Shown in pieces: positions 25,471 through 34,217 of a stretch of 64,000 nucleotides of DNA. The notes below the pieces were generated by a model. That model saw only the letters and a program-made list of their open reading frames with translations. It was not told where the DNA came from and ran no database searches. Location of the stretch: NCBI GenBank assembly GCA_965198905.1, contig OZ240678.1, forward strand, positions 3,162,001 to 3,226,000, in the 5' to 3' direction. Position 1 is the stretch's first letter, and every line of letters begins with the position of its first letter. This DNA is from CAHJWH01 sp965198905 (GTDB lineage: Bacteria > Pseudomonadota > Alphaproteobacteria > Caulobacterales > Caulobacteraceae). The translations under genes and the position numbers were made by a program.

Positions 25471-26772
25471 TCAGCCGCGCTGATCCACCGGTACGAACTC
25501 CCGCGACGGGCTCCCCGTATAGATTTGGCGCGGGCGGCCGATCTTCTGCGCCGGGTCCTCGATCATTTCCTTCCACTGCGCGATCCAACCGACGGTGCGG
25601 GCCAGGGCGAACAGCACGGTGAACATCTCGCTGGGGAAGCCCATCGCATTCAAGGTGATGCCAGAATAGAAATCGACGTTGGGGTACAGCTTACGCTCGA
25701 TGAAGTATTCGTCGCTAAGCGCGATGCGCTCCAGCTCCAGCGCAACTTTCAGCAACGGATCGTCGTGCTTGCCGAGTTCGTCGAGCACCTCGTGCGCGGT
25801 CTGCTGCATCACCTTGGCGCGGGGGTCGTAGTTCTTGTAGACCCGGTGGCCGAAGCCCATCAGCTTGTACTTCTTGTCCTTCACGCCCTGGACGAACTCG
25901 GGGATCTTGTCGACGCTCCCGATGGAGCGCAGCATGTTCAGCGCCTCCTCGTTGGCGCCGCCGTGGCTCGGGCCCCAGAGACACGCCACCCCCGCCGCGA
26001 TGCAGGCGAACGGGTTGGCCCCGGACGATCCCGCCAGGCGCACCGTGGAGGTCGAGGCGTTCTGCTCGTGATCGGCGTGCAGGATAAATATGCGGTCCAT
26101 CGCCTTGGCCAGCACCGGATTGACCTTGTAGTCCTCGGCCGGGACCGAGAAGCACATGCGCAGGAAGTTCTCCGCATAACCGAGGTCGTTCAGCGGATAG
26201 ACGAACGGCTGACCGATCGCATACTTGAAAGCGCGCGCCGCGATAGTCGGCACCTTGGCGATCATGCGATGGGCGCTTATCTCGCGCTGCTGCACGTCAT
26301 GCACATTGGTGCTGTCGTGATAAAAGGCCGACAGAGCGCCGACGGCGGACACCATGATGGCCATGGGATGGGCGTCGCGCCGGAAGCCCTGGAAGAAGCG
26401 GTCGAACTGTTCATGCACCATGGTGTGGTGCGTAATGGTGTGGGTGAACTCATCGAGTTCGCTGGCCGTAGGCAGCTCCCCATTCAACAGCAGGTAGCAG
26501 ACCTCCAGGAAGCTGGAATGCTCGGCCAGTTGCTCGATAGGATAGCCGCGATACAGCAGCACGCCCTTATCACCGTCGATATAGGTGATTTGGCTCTCGC
26601 AACTCGCGGTGGAGGTGAAGCCGGGATCGAAGGTGAAGACGTCGGTCTCGCCGTACAGCTTGCGGATGTCGATGACGTCGGGGCCGACGCTGCCCTTCAG
26701 GACGGGCAGACGGACCTCCTTGCCGGCGACCGAGACGGTGGCCGACCCGTTGGACGTGACCTTGCTCTCCAT
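25471..26772 (-). CDS. gltA: Citrate synthase
   Basis: Type II (NADH-regulated class) citrate synthase of the TCA cycle, 433 residues. The catalytic histidines and aspartate are recognisable in ILHADHEQNASTSTVRLAGS, GPSHGGANEEALNML and MGFGHRVYKNYDPRA, and LYPNVDFYSGI follows. The N-terminal beta domain (VTSNGSATVSVAGKEVRLPV) is typical of Gram-negative hexameric enzymes. It lies downstream of gltX on the same strand with a 73-bp gap, and converges with lpxB. Confidence 0.98.
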   Translation of the reverse strand: MESKVTSNGSATVSVAGKEVRLPVLKGSVGPDVIDIRKLYGETDVFTFDPGFTSTASCESQITYIDGDKGVLLYRGYPIEQLAEHSSFLEVCYLLLNGELPTASELDEFTHTITHHTMVHEQFDRFFQGFRRDAHPMAIMVSAVGALSAFYHDSTNVHDVQQREISAHRMIAKVPTIAARAFKYAIGQPFVYPLNDLGYAENFLRMCFSVPAEDYKVNPVLAKAMDRIFILHADHEQNASTSTVRLAGSSGANPFACIAAGVACLWGPSHGGANEEALNMLRSIGSVDKIPEFVQGVKDKKYKLMGFGHRVYKNYDPRAKVMQQTAHEVLDELGKHDDPLLKVALELERIALSDEYFIERKLYPNVDFYSGITLNAMGFPSEMFTVLFALARTVGWIAQWKEMIEDPAQKIGRPRQIYTGSPSREFVPVDQRG

Positions 26773-26845
26773 GGTTCACCTTCGTGCGACGTACAGGCGC
26801 ATTGTGCGCCGCAGCGATGGGTCGCCGCGCGCGCCTTATACCGCG

Positions 26846-28255
26846 TCACGCGACGGTGGAAAGCGCATCCTCCATCCGCCCGAGGCTCTCCTCGCGCCCG
26901 AGCGCGGTGAGCGCGCTGGCGAGGTCGGGCGCGCCGGCCGCTCCGCTCAGGACGCCGCGGAGCGCTGGGCCGAACTTGCCCATGCCGACCCCTTCGGCCT
27001 CTGCAAAGTCGCGCAAGGCGGCCTCCAACAATGCGGGCGACCAGTCGGCGGTCGAGGCCAGTGCGTTCTTCAGCCGGCCGAGCCGCAGGCGGGTGTCCGG
27101 ATCGAGGCGCTTCAGCGACTTGTCGTCCAGCGCGATCGGCCGCGCCAGCAGGGTGAACAGGGTCAGGTCGGCCAGCTCCAGGGTCGTGTGCGCCCCGTCC
27201 TTGACCCTCGTGATCGCCGAGGCGAGCCGCTTTGCGCCCGCATCGCCCACGTGGACGCCCCGTCCGTGGTGGACGTCCAGGACCAGGGCGGTCAGGCGTG
27301 CGTCGTCGGCCGCGCGGATATACTGCTGATCCACGAAGTTCAGCTTGGCCCAGTCCAGCCGGGCCGGGGCCTTCACCACGTCGGCGATGTCGAACCAGGC
27401 GGCGGCCTGCTCGTCGGTGAATATCTCGTCGTCGCCATGGCCCCAGCCGAGCCGGGCGAGGTAGTTGCGCATGGCTTCGGGCAGATAGCCCATGCCGGCG
27501 AACTCGCCCACCGCCTGCGCCCCGTGCCGCTTGGACAGCTTAGCCCCATCCGGCCCGTGGATCAGCGGGATGTGGGCGAAGGCGGGGACGCTCCAGTCCA
27601 TGGCCTGGTAGATCAAGGATTGCCGTGCGGCGTTATTCAGGTGGTCGTCGCCGCGGATCACGTGGGTGACCCCCATGTCGTGGTCGTCCACCACCACGGC
27701 CAGGTTGTAGGTCGGCGTCCCGTCGGTGCGCAGCAGCACTAGGTCGTCCAGCTCCTTGTTCTGAAAGCGCACGGGGCCCTTCACCAGGTCGTCCACCACC
27801 GTCTCGCCCGCCCGGGGGCCCTTGAAGCGAATGATGCAGGGGGCGCCGGCGCCCTCGGCGGCGTCGCGGTCGCGCCAGGGGGAATGGACGACGCGGCCTT
27901 CCGCCCGGGCCGTGGCGCGCTCGGCCTCCTGCGCGTCCGGCGTACTGAAGTCCTTGTAGGCCCGGCCGCGGGCCAGCAAGTCCTGCACCGCCTCCTGATG
28001 GCGCGCCATGCGGGTGTGCTGGAACACCGGCTCCGCGTCCGCAGCGATCCCCAGCCAGTCCAGCCCTTCGAAGATCGCCTGCACCGCGCTGGCGGTGGAG
28101 CGCTCGCGATCGGTGTCCTCGACCCGGATCAGGAACCTGCCACCCGTATGGCGTGCAAAAAGCAGGTTGAACAGCGCGGTCCTAGCCCCTCCTATGTGCA
28201 GGTCGCCGGTGGGCGAGGGGGCGAAACGGGTGACGACGGCGGATGGGTCGGTCAT
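26846..28255 (-). CDS. gltX: Glutamyl-tRNA synthetase
   Basis: Class I aminoacyl-tRNA synthetase, 469 residues. The HIGH motif is in TRFAPSPTGDLHIGGARTAL and the KMSKS equivalent is AKLSKRHGAQ. RVEDTDRERS and the anticodon-binding helical domain follow. The start ATG at 28255 gives MTDPSAVVTRFAPSPTG. The longer frame to 28372 has a nonconserved Ala/Pro-rich leader and would run far into comEC, which is divergent. Sequence and length are normal. Confidence 0.97.
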   Translation of the reverse strand: MTDPSAVVTRFAPSPTGDLHIGGARTALFNLLFARHTGGRFLIRVEDTDRERSTASAVQAIFEGLDWLGIAADAEPVFQHTRMARHQEAVQDLLARGRAYKDFSTPDAQEAERATARAEGRVVHSPWRDRDAAEGAGAPCIIRFKGPRAGETVVDDLVKGPVRFQNKELDDLVLLRTDGTPTYNLAVVVDDHDMGVTHVIRGDDHLNNAARQSLIYQAMDWSVPAFAHIPLIHGPDGAKLSKRHGAQAVGEFAGMGYLPEAMRNYLARLGWGHGDDEIFTDEQAAAWFDIADVVKAPARLDWAKLNFVDQQYIRAADDARLTALVLDVHHGRGVHVGDAGAKRLASAITRVKDGAHTTLELADLTLFTLLARPIALDDKSLKRLDPDTRLRLGRLKNALASTADWSPALLEAALRDFAEAEGVGMGKFGPALRGVLSGAAGAPDLASALTALGREESLGRMEDALSTVA

Positions 28256-30503
28256 CGAGGCGGGGGCCGGAGCAGCGGGGCGGGGCGAGGCCGGGGCTTC
28301 TAGCACGCCCGAGCTCGCGCGGCCTAGATTGTGGGCGCTCCACTGGCGCGGGGCGACGGCCGCCGCCTGCACCGCGCTTTATGCCGAAGTGCAGGCGCAG
28401 GCCGTGCGCTGGATGCTCTGGATACCGGTCGCCTTCGGCGGCGGCTGCGCGGTCTATTTCGGGCTGAAGGCCGAGCCCGTCACGTGGGTCGCCATGGCGG
28501 CGGCGGCGGCGGCGCTTCCGCTCGCCTGGCTCGCCCATCGGACCGCGGCCCGACCGGGGCTGTCCATCGCGCTCGCCTTGCTGGCGGCGGGGCTCCTGGG
28601 CTTCGCAGACGCCAAACTGGCCACCGAGCGCGACCGGGCGCCCGTCATCCCCGAAGGCCTGGGCGTGGCGCGGGTGAAGGGTAGGGTGGTGGACATCGCC
28701 GAAGCGGCGGGGGGGCGGATACGGCTGCTGCTGCAGCCGTTAGCGATCTCGGGCCTGGCGCCCGGCGAGCTGCCCCGGCGGTTGCGGCTGACCCTTCGGG
28801 AGCCTGCGGACGTCGAGCCCGGCGACGCGGTGAGCCTGCGCGCCATTCTCGACCCGCCGCCGAGCCCGGCCAGTCCCGGCGGCTTCGACTTCGCCCGGGA
28901 CGCCTGGTTCTCGCGGCTGGGCGGCGTCGGCCTGGCGCTGAGCCCGCCCCGAGCCGTCGAGGCGGCGCCGGTGGCGTGGCCCCTGGGGATGGAAGTCTGG
29001 CTGAACACCTTGCGCTGGCGGCTGGCCTCCCGGCTGGTGAACAACCTCGGCGGAGGCGATGCGGCGGGTCTGGCGGCGGCGGTGACCACCAGCCACCAGG
29101 CTTGGCTGAGCACCGCCGACGCTCAGGATCTGCGCGACGCGGGCCTGGCGCACATGCTGGCCATCGCCGGCCTGCACACCGCCGCGGTCACGGGCTTCGT
29201 CTATCTCGCCGTGCGGCTGCTGGTGGCGGCGTGGCCCTGGCTCGCCCTGCGGGTCTCGGGCAAGAAACTCGCCGCTGCAGCGGGTCTGGTCGCCTGCGGG
29301 GTCTATCTCGCCCTCTCCGGCGCGCATCCGCCCGCCCGGCGCGCGGCCATTACCGCGAGCGTCGCCTTCCTGGCCATGCTGTGCGGGCGTCGCCCGATCA
29401 GCATGCGCTCACTGGCCCTGGCCGCTCTGGTGGTGCTGGCGCTGCAGCCGATCTCGGTGGTGCAGCCGGGTTTCCAGATGTCGTTCTGCGCCACCGCCGC
29501 CCTGGTCGCCATGGCCGAGGCGTGGCCGCGTCACCCCGGACGCATCGAGGCGCCGTGGTTCATCGCCTGGCCTCAGCGCGCGCGCGACTGGACCCTCGCC
29601 ATGGGCGCGGTCAGCCTGGTGGCGGGCCTGGCCACCGCGCCGTTCGCCCTGCAGCACTTCAACCGGATGGCCACCTACGGCCTGTTCGCCAACTTCGCCG
29701 CCGACCTCGTAGCGAGCCTGGTGCTGATGCCCGCGCTGGTGATTTGCGGTGTGGGAGCGGCGATGGGCGTACCCAGCGGCTGGATGGCGGCGCCCCAGGT
29801 CATCGCCGCCGCCGCCGCCCGGGCGATCCTGAGCATAGCGCATCTTTTCGCCACCTTGCCGGGGGCGGTCCACACCCTGCCGAGCGCGCCCCAGCCGGCG
29901 CTGATCACCGCCTTCGCCGGCCTGGTTTTCGCCTGCCTGTGGCGGGGCCGTCTGCGTTGGATCGCCGCGCCACTGTGCGCTGCGGTTCTGGTCTGGCCCC
30001 GGCCGGGCCTGCCGGTCGCCTGGATCGCCGCGGATGGGAACAATGCGGCCATCGTGGAAGACGGCCGTGCGGTGGTCCTGAAGCCCGCCGTGCGCGCCTT
30101 CGCCAGCAACGCCTGGGCCACCCGCCGGGGTCTCGTCACCCCCTTCGACCCGCCGACCGAGGCGCAACTGGCCTTCGACTGCGACCGTAGCGCCTGCGCA
30201 CCGGACGAAGGCGTCAGCCCTGCACTCGGAGCCTGGTGGAGCCGAAGACCTGCTCCGCCGGACCGGCTGGCCACCTTATGCCGCGCCAGCGACATCCTGG
30301 TGATCCGCGGACCCCAGGCGATCCCCATAGACTGCGCAGCCCGTCTCGTCCTCACTGACGCAGACTTCGCGCGGGGCGGGTCGGCCGAAATCTATGCGGC
30401 GCCGTCAGGCTGGCGCGTCGCCTGGGCGCAGGAGGACCGCGGCGATCGACCCTGGAGCGCACCTGCCCGGATTACGGCCTCGAACAGCACGACCAAGCGG
30501 TAG
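28230..30503 (+). CDS. comEC: ComEC/Rec2 family DNA-uptake channel protein
   Basis: An inner-membrane protein for transport of single-stranded DNA in natural competence. An N-terminal membrane segment precedes the DUF4131/OB-like region (VKGRVVDIAEAAGGRIRLLL). The Competence domain with many helices covers about residues 280-560 (LAHMLAIAGLHTAAVTGFVY is the family signature). The C-terminal beta-lactamase-like region is reduced. The start is uncertain: GTG 28230 has GAGGGG about 9 bp upstream and overlaps the 5' end of divergent gltX by 26 bp, and a later start near 28380 is possible. The order gltX/comEC/lexA matches Caulobacter. Confidence 0.85.
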   Translation: MTTADGSVIEAGAGAAGRGEAGASSTPELARPRLWALHWRGATAAACTALYAEVQAQAVRWMLWIPVAFGGGCAVYFGLKAEPVTWVAMAAAAAALPLAWLAHRTAARPGLSIALALLAAGLLGFADAKLATERDRAPVIPEGLGVARVKGRVVDIAEAAGGRIRLLLQPLAISGLAPGELPRRLRLTLREPADVEPGDAVSLRAILDPPPSPASPGGFDFARDAWFSRLGGVGLALSPPRAVEAAPVAWPLGMEVWLNTLRWRLASRLVNNLGGGDAAGLAAAVTTSHQAWLSTADAQDLRDAGLAHMLAIAGLHTAAVTGFVYLAVRLLVAAWPWLALRVSGKKLAAAAGLVACGVYLALSGAHPPARRAAITASVAFLAMLCGRRPISMRSLALAALVVLALQPISVVQPGFQMSFCATAALVAMAEAWPRHPGRIEAPWFIAWPQRARDWTLAMGAVSLVAGLATAPFALQHFNRMATYGLFANFAADLVASLVLMPALVICGVGAAMGVPSGWMAAPQVIAAAAARAILSIAHLFATLPGAVHTLPSAPQPALITAFAGLVFACLWRGRLRWIAAPLCAAVLVWPRPGLPVAWIAADGNNAAIVEDGRAVVLKPAVRAFASNAWATRRGLVTPFDPPTEAQLAFDCDRSACAPDEGVSPALGAWWSRRPAPPDRLATLCRASDILVIRGPQAIPIDCAARLVLTDADFARGGSAEIYAAPSGWRVAWAQEDRGDRPWSAPARITASNSTTKR

Positions 30504-30588
30504 TGCGCGTCGCTCTACACATTTCGCATGTCGCGAGCCCCGGCATCTGTCGCCGGACGCCTGCCTGGCGACCCACGCTGAGCCGAGG

Positions 30589-31287
30589 TCAATGATAGCG
30601 GCGAATGAGACCCACCAGCTTACCTTGCACCTCGACCTGGTCGGGCCCGAAGACCCGCGTCTGATACTTCGGGTTGGCGGCTTCCAGGGCGATGGAGCCG
30701 CCCTTGCGGCGAAGCCGCTTCAGCGTCGCCTCTTCGCCCATGACCAAGGCCACCACGATCTCGCCGGTCTGGGCGACGTCCCCTTTCCGGATGACCACGA
30801 AGTCCCCGTCCAGGATTCCGGCTTCGATCATCGAGTCTCCCTGAACTTCGAGCACGTAGTGTTCGCCGGACCCGAGCAGGGCTTCAGGCACCGCAATGCG
30901 GTCGCGCTCCTGCTGTATGGCTTCGATGGGCGTGCCGGCGGCGATGCGGCCGAGCACCGGCAGCGATTGCGAATCGTTGGCGGCGGTTCGATCCGTCAGC
31001 GCCGGCTTTCCTCCCCCCGCCACCAATTGCGGACGAAAGGCGGCTCTACCCAGCGATCCCGCCGGCGCCGCCTGTTCCGGAAGCCTGACCACCTCCAAAG
31101 CCCGGGCCCGGTGCGCCAGTCGGCGCAGGAACCCCCGCTCCTCCAGTGCGGTGATCAGCCGGTGAATACCCGACTTGGACGCCAGATCGAGCGCGTCCTT
31201 CATCTCGTCGAAGGAGGGCGAGACGCCGCTCTCCTTGATCCGCTCATGAATGAACATGAGAAGTTCATGTTGCTTGCGCGTCAGCAT
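30589..31287 (-). CDS. lexA: SOS repressor LexA
   Basis: A transcriptional repressor of the SOS regulon that cleaves itself when bound to RecA filaments. The N-terminal winged helix (residues 1-65; MLTRKQHELLMFIHERIKES) is followed by a linker and the S24 peptidase domain. The cleavage site is Ala-Gly in VLGRIAAGTPIEA. The catalytic serine is in VQGDSMIEAGILDGD and the lysine in EEATLKRLRRKG. ATG 31287 is chosen because it starts at the conserved MLTRKQ. Upstream lie two SOS boxes of the alphaproteobacterial type, so it is autoregulated. Confidence 0.97.
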   Translation of the reverse strand: MLTRKQHELLMFIHERIKESGVSPSFDEMKDALDLASKSGIHRLITALEERGFLRRLAHRARALEVVRLPEQAAPAGSLGRAAFRPQLVAGGGKPALTDRTAANDSQSLPVLGRIAAGTPIEAIQQERDRIAVPEALLGSGEHYVLEVQGDSMIEAGILDGDFVVIRKGDVAQTGEIVVALVMGEEATLKRLRRKGGSIALEAANPKYQTRVFGPDQVEVQGKLVGLIRRYH

Positions 31288-31318
31288 GGCCGGTCCCGCG
31301 ACTCCATGGCGTAGTAAG

Positions 31319-31348
31319 GAACGCCTAGTGAACGTTCTGCCTACGTTC
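31319..31348. promoter_or_regulatory. Back-to-back pair of LexA boxes
   Basis: One GTTC-N7-GTTC box lies on the minus strand (GAAC at 31319-31322 and 31330-31333 on the plus strand). A second lies on the plus strand (GTTC at 31334-31337 and 31345-31348). They abut with GAACGTTC in the middle, making a 30-bp palindromic array. A TTGACA at 31362-31357 (minus strand) is the likely -35 of lexA, so LexA bound here would block that promoter. Confidence 0.85.
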
Positions 31349-31627
31349 CCGAATCCTGTCAAGCGTCCGCTCTTGACGCTTAAATCGTGAGCCTACACCT
31401 CGCCTTGGCTATCTGGATGATGGCCGCGAGTGCGAGCTTTGCGGCCGGCCGCCGCCGGGCCGCGAGAGACATGGCTCTCGCGCAGCACGCTCCGGGGATG
31501 CCTCGGTCGTGGCTCCGGCACATGGGGCAAGCCTCCCGAGCGACATGCGGCCATCGTCCTATGCTGCAAAGTCACAAATGAAGTGATCCTACGTGAACTT
31601 TGTGCTTCGTTGTCGGTTCACCCTGTC
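31349..31627. other. Region downstream of the SOS boxes, possible short peptide
   Basis: No certain gene is present. A GTG at 31387 opens a 64-codon frame on the plus strand that begins MSLHLALAIWMMAASASFAA, which looks like a signal peptide or membrane helix. After that it becomes Arg/His-rich without resemblance to known proteins. It would be transcribed away from the plus-strand SOS box. It may be chance coding. It is reported because of its position. Confidence 0.25.
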
Positions 31628-31846
31628 ATGTGGACCGCGCAACATTGCAGGATGCAGGCGGCGGAGGCCGATGGTCTCGCCCAGACGGTGGCTCTGGGGA
31701 GCGACAGGGCTCGCCTGCGGCGGCAGGCCGGCGCGTGGAGGCTGCAGGCCGAGCAGATCGAGGCGCGCGACCGGACTTGGGCGTCGGTCGCGCCGCCGTC
31801 AGCCTTGACCTCGCTCAGGAACTGGCTCCGTCCCGGGCCGCGCTGA
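31628..31846 (+). CDS. Small hypothetical protein
   Basis: A 72-residue frame whose central part (CRMQAAEADGLAQTVALGSD followed by RQAGAWRLQAEQIEARDRTW) resembles small helical proteins common in Caulobacterales and relatives. These have a 'R..A.EAD.LA......R..Y...A..WR.LA.QIE' pattern and no known function. No strong ribosome binding site is visible before ATG 31628. The C-terminal part is Pro/Leu-rich. It could be degraded or spurious. Confidence 0.45.
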   Translation: MWTAQHCRMQAAEADGLAQTVALGSDRARLRRQAGAWRLQAEQIEARDRTWASVAPPSALTSLRNWLRPGPR

Positions 31847-32059
31847 ACGGGCCATCACCGTAAGCGAAGTCGATTGCAGCGCGCCCCGAGCCGACGATCT
31901 GCTCGAACGAGACCCCGTCGTTCCGCGACCTGTTCGCTGCTGACGGCGTTCAGCAATTTCTCAGCTGCATCAAACTGAGCCGGCAGGGGCGACGGCGCGC
32001 CGTCCGCCATGTTCCTCAGGCGGCTTCTCGACAACACATCTGCATAGGGACCCACGTCT

Positions 32060-32581
32060 ATGGCCACAAACACTTTGGACGACCCCCAGGGCGGGCTTTC
32101 TACAGCGCTTGCGTCGGGCGTCGTCGCCGCGACGTTGGTGGCGAACAGCTTGTCGGGCCAGCTCTTCTCGCCGTCTCCAGATCATCTGAAAACACGTCGC
32201 TGGTATCGCAGGTTGGACAAGCCCGGCTTCACCCCGCCGGGACCTGTTTTTGCAATCTGCTGGACCGCTATCGAGTTGGGCCTGTCCTATGGCGGCTATC
32301 GCCTCCTGCGTCGCAAGGCCTCGCCGCCGCGGAACGGGGCGGTGGCGCTCTGGGCCTTGAACACGGCCATGATCGGCGGCTGGAGCGCGCTGTTCTTCGG
32401 GCGTAAGGCGCTGGGGCCGAGCGCCATAGCGGCGGGCGCGATGATGGCGACCGGGACAGCCTACGCCGCCGTCGCCGCCAAAGTGGATCGCAAGGCCGCC
32501 GCCACCGCGCTGCCCTTCATCGCCTGGGTGGGCTTCGCGACGATGCTCGCCGAGGAAGTCTGGCGGCGCAACGAGGCCTAG
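32060..32581 (+). CDS. TspO/MBR family membrane protein
   Basis: A 173-residue membrane protein of the tryptophan-rich sensory / peripheral benzodiazepine receptor family, which binds porphyrins and regulates pigment or stress responses in alphaproteobacteria. The family core WYRRLDKPGFTPPGPVFAIC is present after the first helix, and WSALFFGRKALGPSAIAAGA and the last helix with EVWRRNEA follow. Five hydrophobic segments are visible. It is somewhat divergent because the N-terminal region is hydrophilic (MATNTLDDPQGGLSTA). It lies alone between lexA and the island. Confidence 0.8.
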   Translation: MATNTLDDPQGGLSTALASGVVAATLVANSLSGQLFSPSPDHLKTRRWYRRLDKPGFTPPGPVFAICWTAIELGLSYGGYRLLRRKASPPRNGAVALWALNTAMIGGWSALFFGRKALGPSAIAAGAMMATGTAYAAVAAKVDRKAAATALPFIAWVGFATMLAEEVWRRNEA

Positions 32582-32661
32582 CTCGTCAGCAAGAGCTATG
32601 CCGACGGAAGCCTGGTGCATCGCCGGCGAGATGCCATCGCCCGACCGGGTGCGGAACAGCT

Positions 32662-32690
32662 TGGCTGCCCGGTGAGGACTCGAACCGGCG
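32662..32690 (-). other. tRNA-like 3' end remnant, possible att site
   Basis: On the minus strand the sequence carries GGTTCGAGTCC, matching the conserved T-loop, followed by an acceptor-like segment and CCA at 32664-32662. No matching 5' half, D-arm or anticodon arm is present, and the T-stem does not pair well. It lies 270 bp upstream of an integrase gene, the usual place of an attachment site left in a tRNA 3' end. Confidence 0.4.
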
Positions 32691-32957
32691 TGGAAGTTCG
32701 ACCCGTTCCGCAGTGATCCGGGTGTGAAAACAACCCCTCCAGGCTCCTCGGCGGTGACCGGGTCGCTGGCGGTGGGAGAGACCGCCTGGACGCCGTTTTC
32801 AGGGCGTCTCGCCTAGGCTCCGGGCGTCTCGCAACACACGGAAATTACACGAGAAAGTGTCCGACCCACATCCCTCGGCGTCTCTCGACATCTCGCCCCA
32901 GCGCGCGCACAAAGTGGGACCGAAAGTGGGACCAAAAAACGGGGTCGAGGCGGGCCG

Positions 32958-33850
32958 ATGAGCGGACGGGCGCTGAACAAATTGAGCGCGGCGCAGGCGG
33001 CCAAGCTGAAGACGCCGGGGCGGCATTCCGACGGCGGCGGCCTTTACCTCTTCATCGATAAAGAGGGCCGTCGGCGCTGGATTTTCATGTACGCCCGCAA
33101 CGGCAAGCGGACGGAGCTCGGCCTTGGCGGCGGACGCGACCTGCCACTCGCCAAGGCTCGCGCGGAAGCCGAGGCGCTTCGAGCCGTGCTCGCCACGGGC
33201 GGCGATCCCAAGGCGATCCGGGCGGCGGCTGAGAGGGTCTGGACCTTTGGCGAGTGCGCCGACGCCTACGTCGAGGCGATGCGGCCCTCCTGGCGCAACG
33301 CCAGGACCTTCGGTCGCGCCAAGCGGACGCCGCGCGGGCTCTCGAGCTCTGCATCCTGACCGCCGCCGGCTCCGGCGAGGTGCTGGGCGCGACCTGGGAT
33401 GAGATTGATCTCGGCAAGAAGATTTGGACGATCCCGGCGCCGCGCATGAAGGCCGGCAAGGAGCATCGCGTGCCGCTGTCGCCCCGGGCCGGGGAAGTCC
33501 TTGAGGCGATGCATGAGAAGTCGGCGGCCGGCTTAGTTTTCCCGCGCATGCGGCCGAACACGCCACTGTCGTCCATGGCCATGGCGATGCTGCTGCGGCG
33601 CATGAAGGCCGACGTCACCGTGCACGGCTTCCGCTCCACGTTCCGGGATTGGGCGGCGGAGACGACGGAGTTTTCCCACGAGGTCTGCGAGATGGCGCTG
33701 GCCCATACCATCGCCAACCGGGCGGAAGCCGCCTACCGGCGCGGCGACCTGTTCGAGAAGCGCCGCCGGCTCATGGAAGCGTGGGCCGCCTACTGCGGAC
33801 CGCGGACCACCGGCGAGGTGATCGTCCTTCCCCTAGTGGCTCGGGCCTGA
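32958..33850 (+). pseudogene. P4-type tyrosine integrase, internally deleted
   Basis: The first frame (32958-33359) holds the N-terminal DUF4102 arm-binding domain (LNKLSAAQAAKLKTPGRHSD, FMYARNGKRTELGLGG) and the start of the core-binding domain (YVEAMRPSWRNA). It then runs out of frame. The catalytic domain continues in another frame (ARALELCILTAAGSGEVLGA to the stop at 33850). About 100-120 residues of the usual core-binding region are missing. The first catalytic arginine, normally in TAARSGEV, is a glycine. HGFRSTFRDWAAE and the tyrosine segment AYRRGDLFEKRR remain. The protein is inactive. It marks the edge of an integrated element. Confidence 0.85.
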
Positions 33851-33875
33851 CGGGCCGCGGCCCTAACACTTTTGC

Positions 33876-34082
33876 TCAACAGTCCGGATCGGCGCGGAAA
33901 GCCATTGGATTTGCCATCCAGCAGTTGATCGCCGACTCCCGCCAGCCCGAGCAATTCTCGCTGATCCGCACCTGTCTCGGGAAAGCGCCAGCCTGGATGC
34001 GCCGGTATAGAGTGGCGCGGCTCAAGCCGGTTCGCTGCAGCACTGTCCTGATCCGGAGAATGCGATCGGGGGCTTCCGCCAT
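33876..34082 (-). CDS. AlpA-family excisionase-like regulator
   Basis: A 68-residue winged-helix (MerR-like) protein of the AlpA family. It shows ILRIRTVLQRTGLSRATLYR, then AFPRQVRISENCSGWRESAI with the conserved CSGWRESEI-type segment. AlpA proteins activate integrase genes or act as excisionases in P4-like islands. The gene converges with the dead integrase and ends 26 bp from it. Upstream, AACCCGTT occurs twice (34142 and 34152), a possible operator. Confidence 0.8.
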   Translation of the reverse strand: MAEAPDRILRIRTVLQRTGLSRATLYRRIQAGAFPRQVRISENCSGWRESAINCWMANPMAFRADPDC

Positions 34083-34217
34083 GGCGAGGGCTCACTCAGG
34101 CCGGGACTGTTCCGGGCTACGGGTCAGGATGAGCGCGTCTGAACCCGTTTCAACCCGTTACGAGTGGGCGTCGGGCGGTGGCGTGCAAAGACTTGCGATG
34201 GCGTAGATAGTATCCGT

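Noticed and set aside
28008..28229. N-terminal extension of ComEC over gltX
   Set aside because: These codons are antisense to the conserved HIGH region of gltX and not like ComEC. A start at or after 28230 is better.
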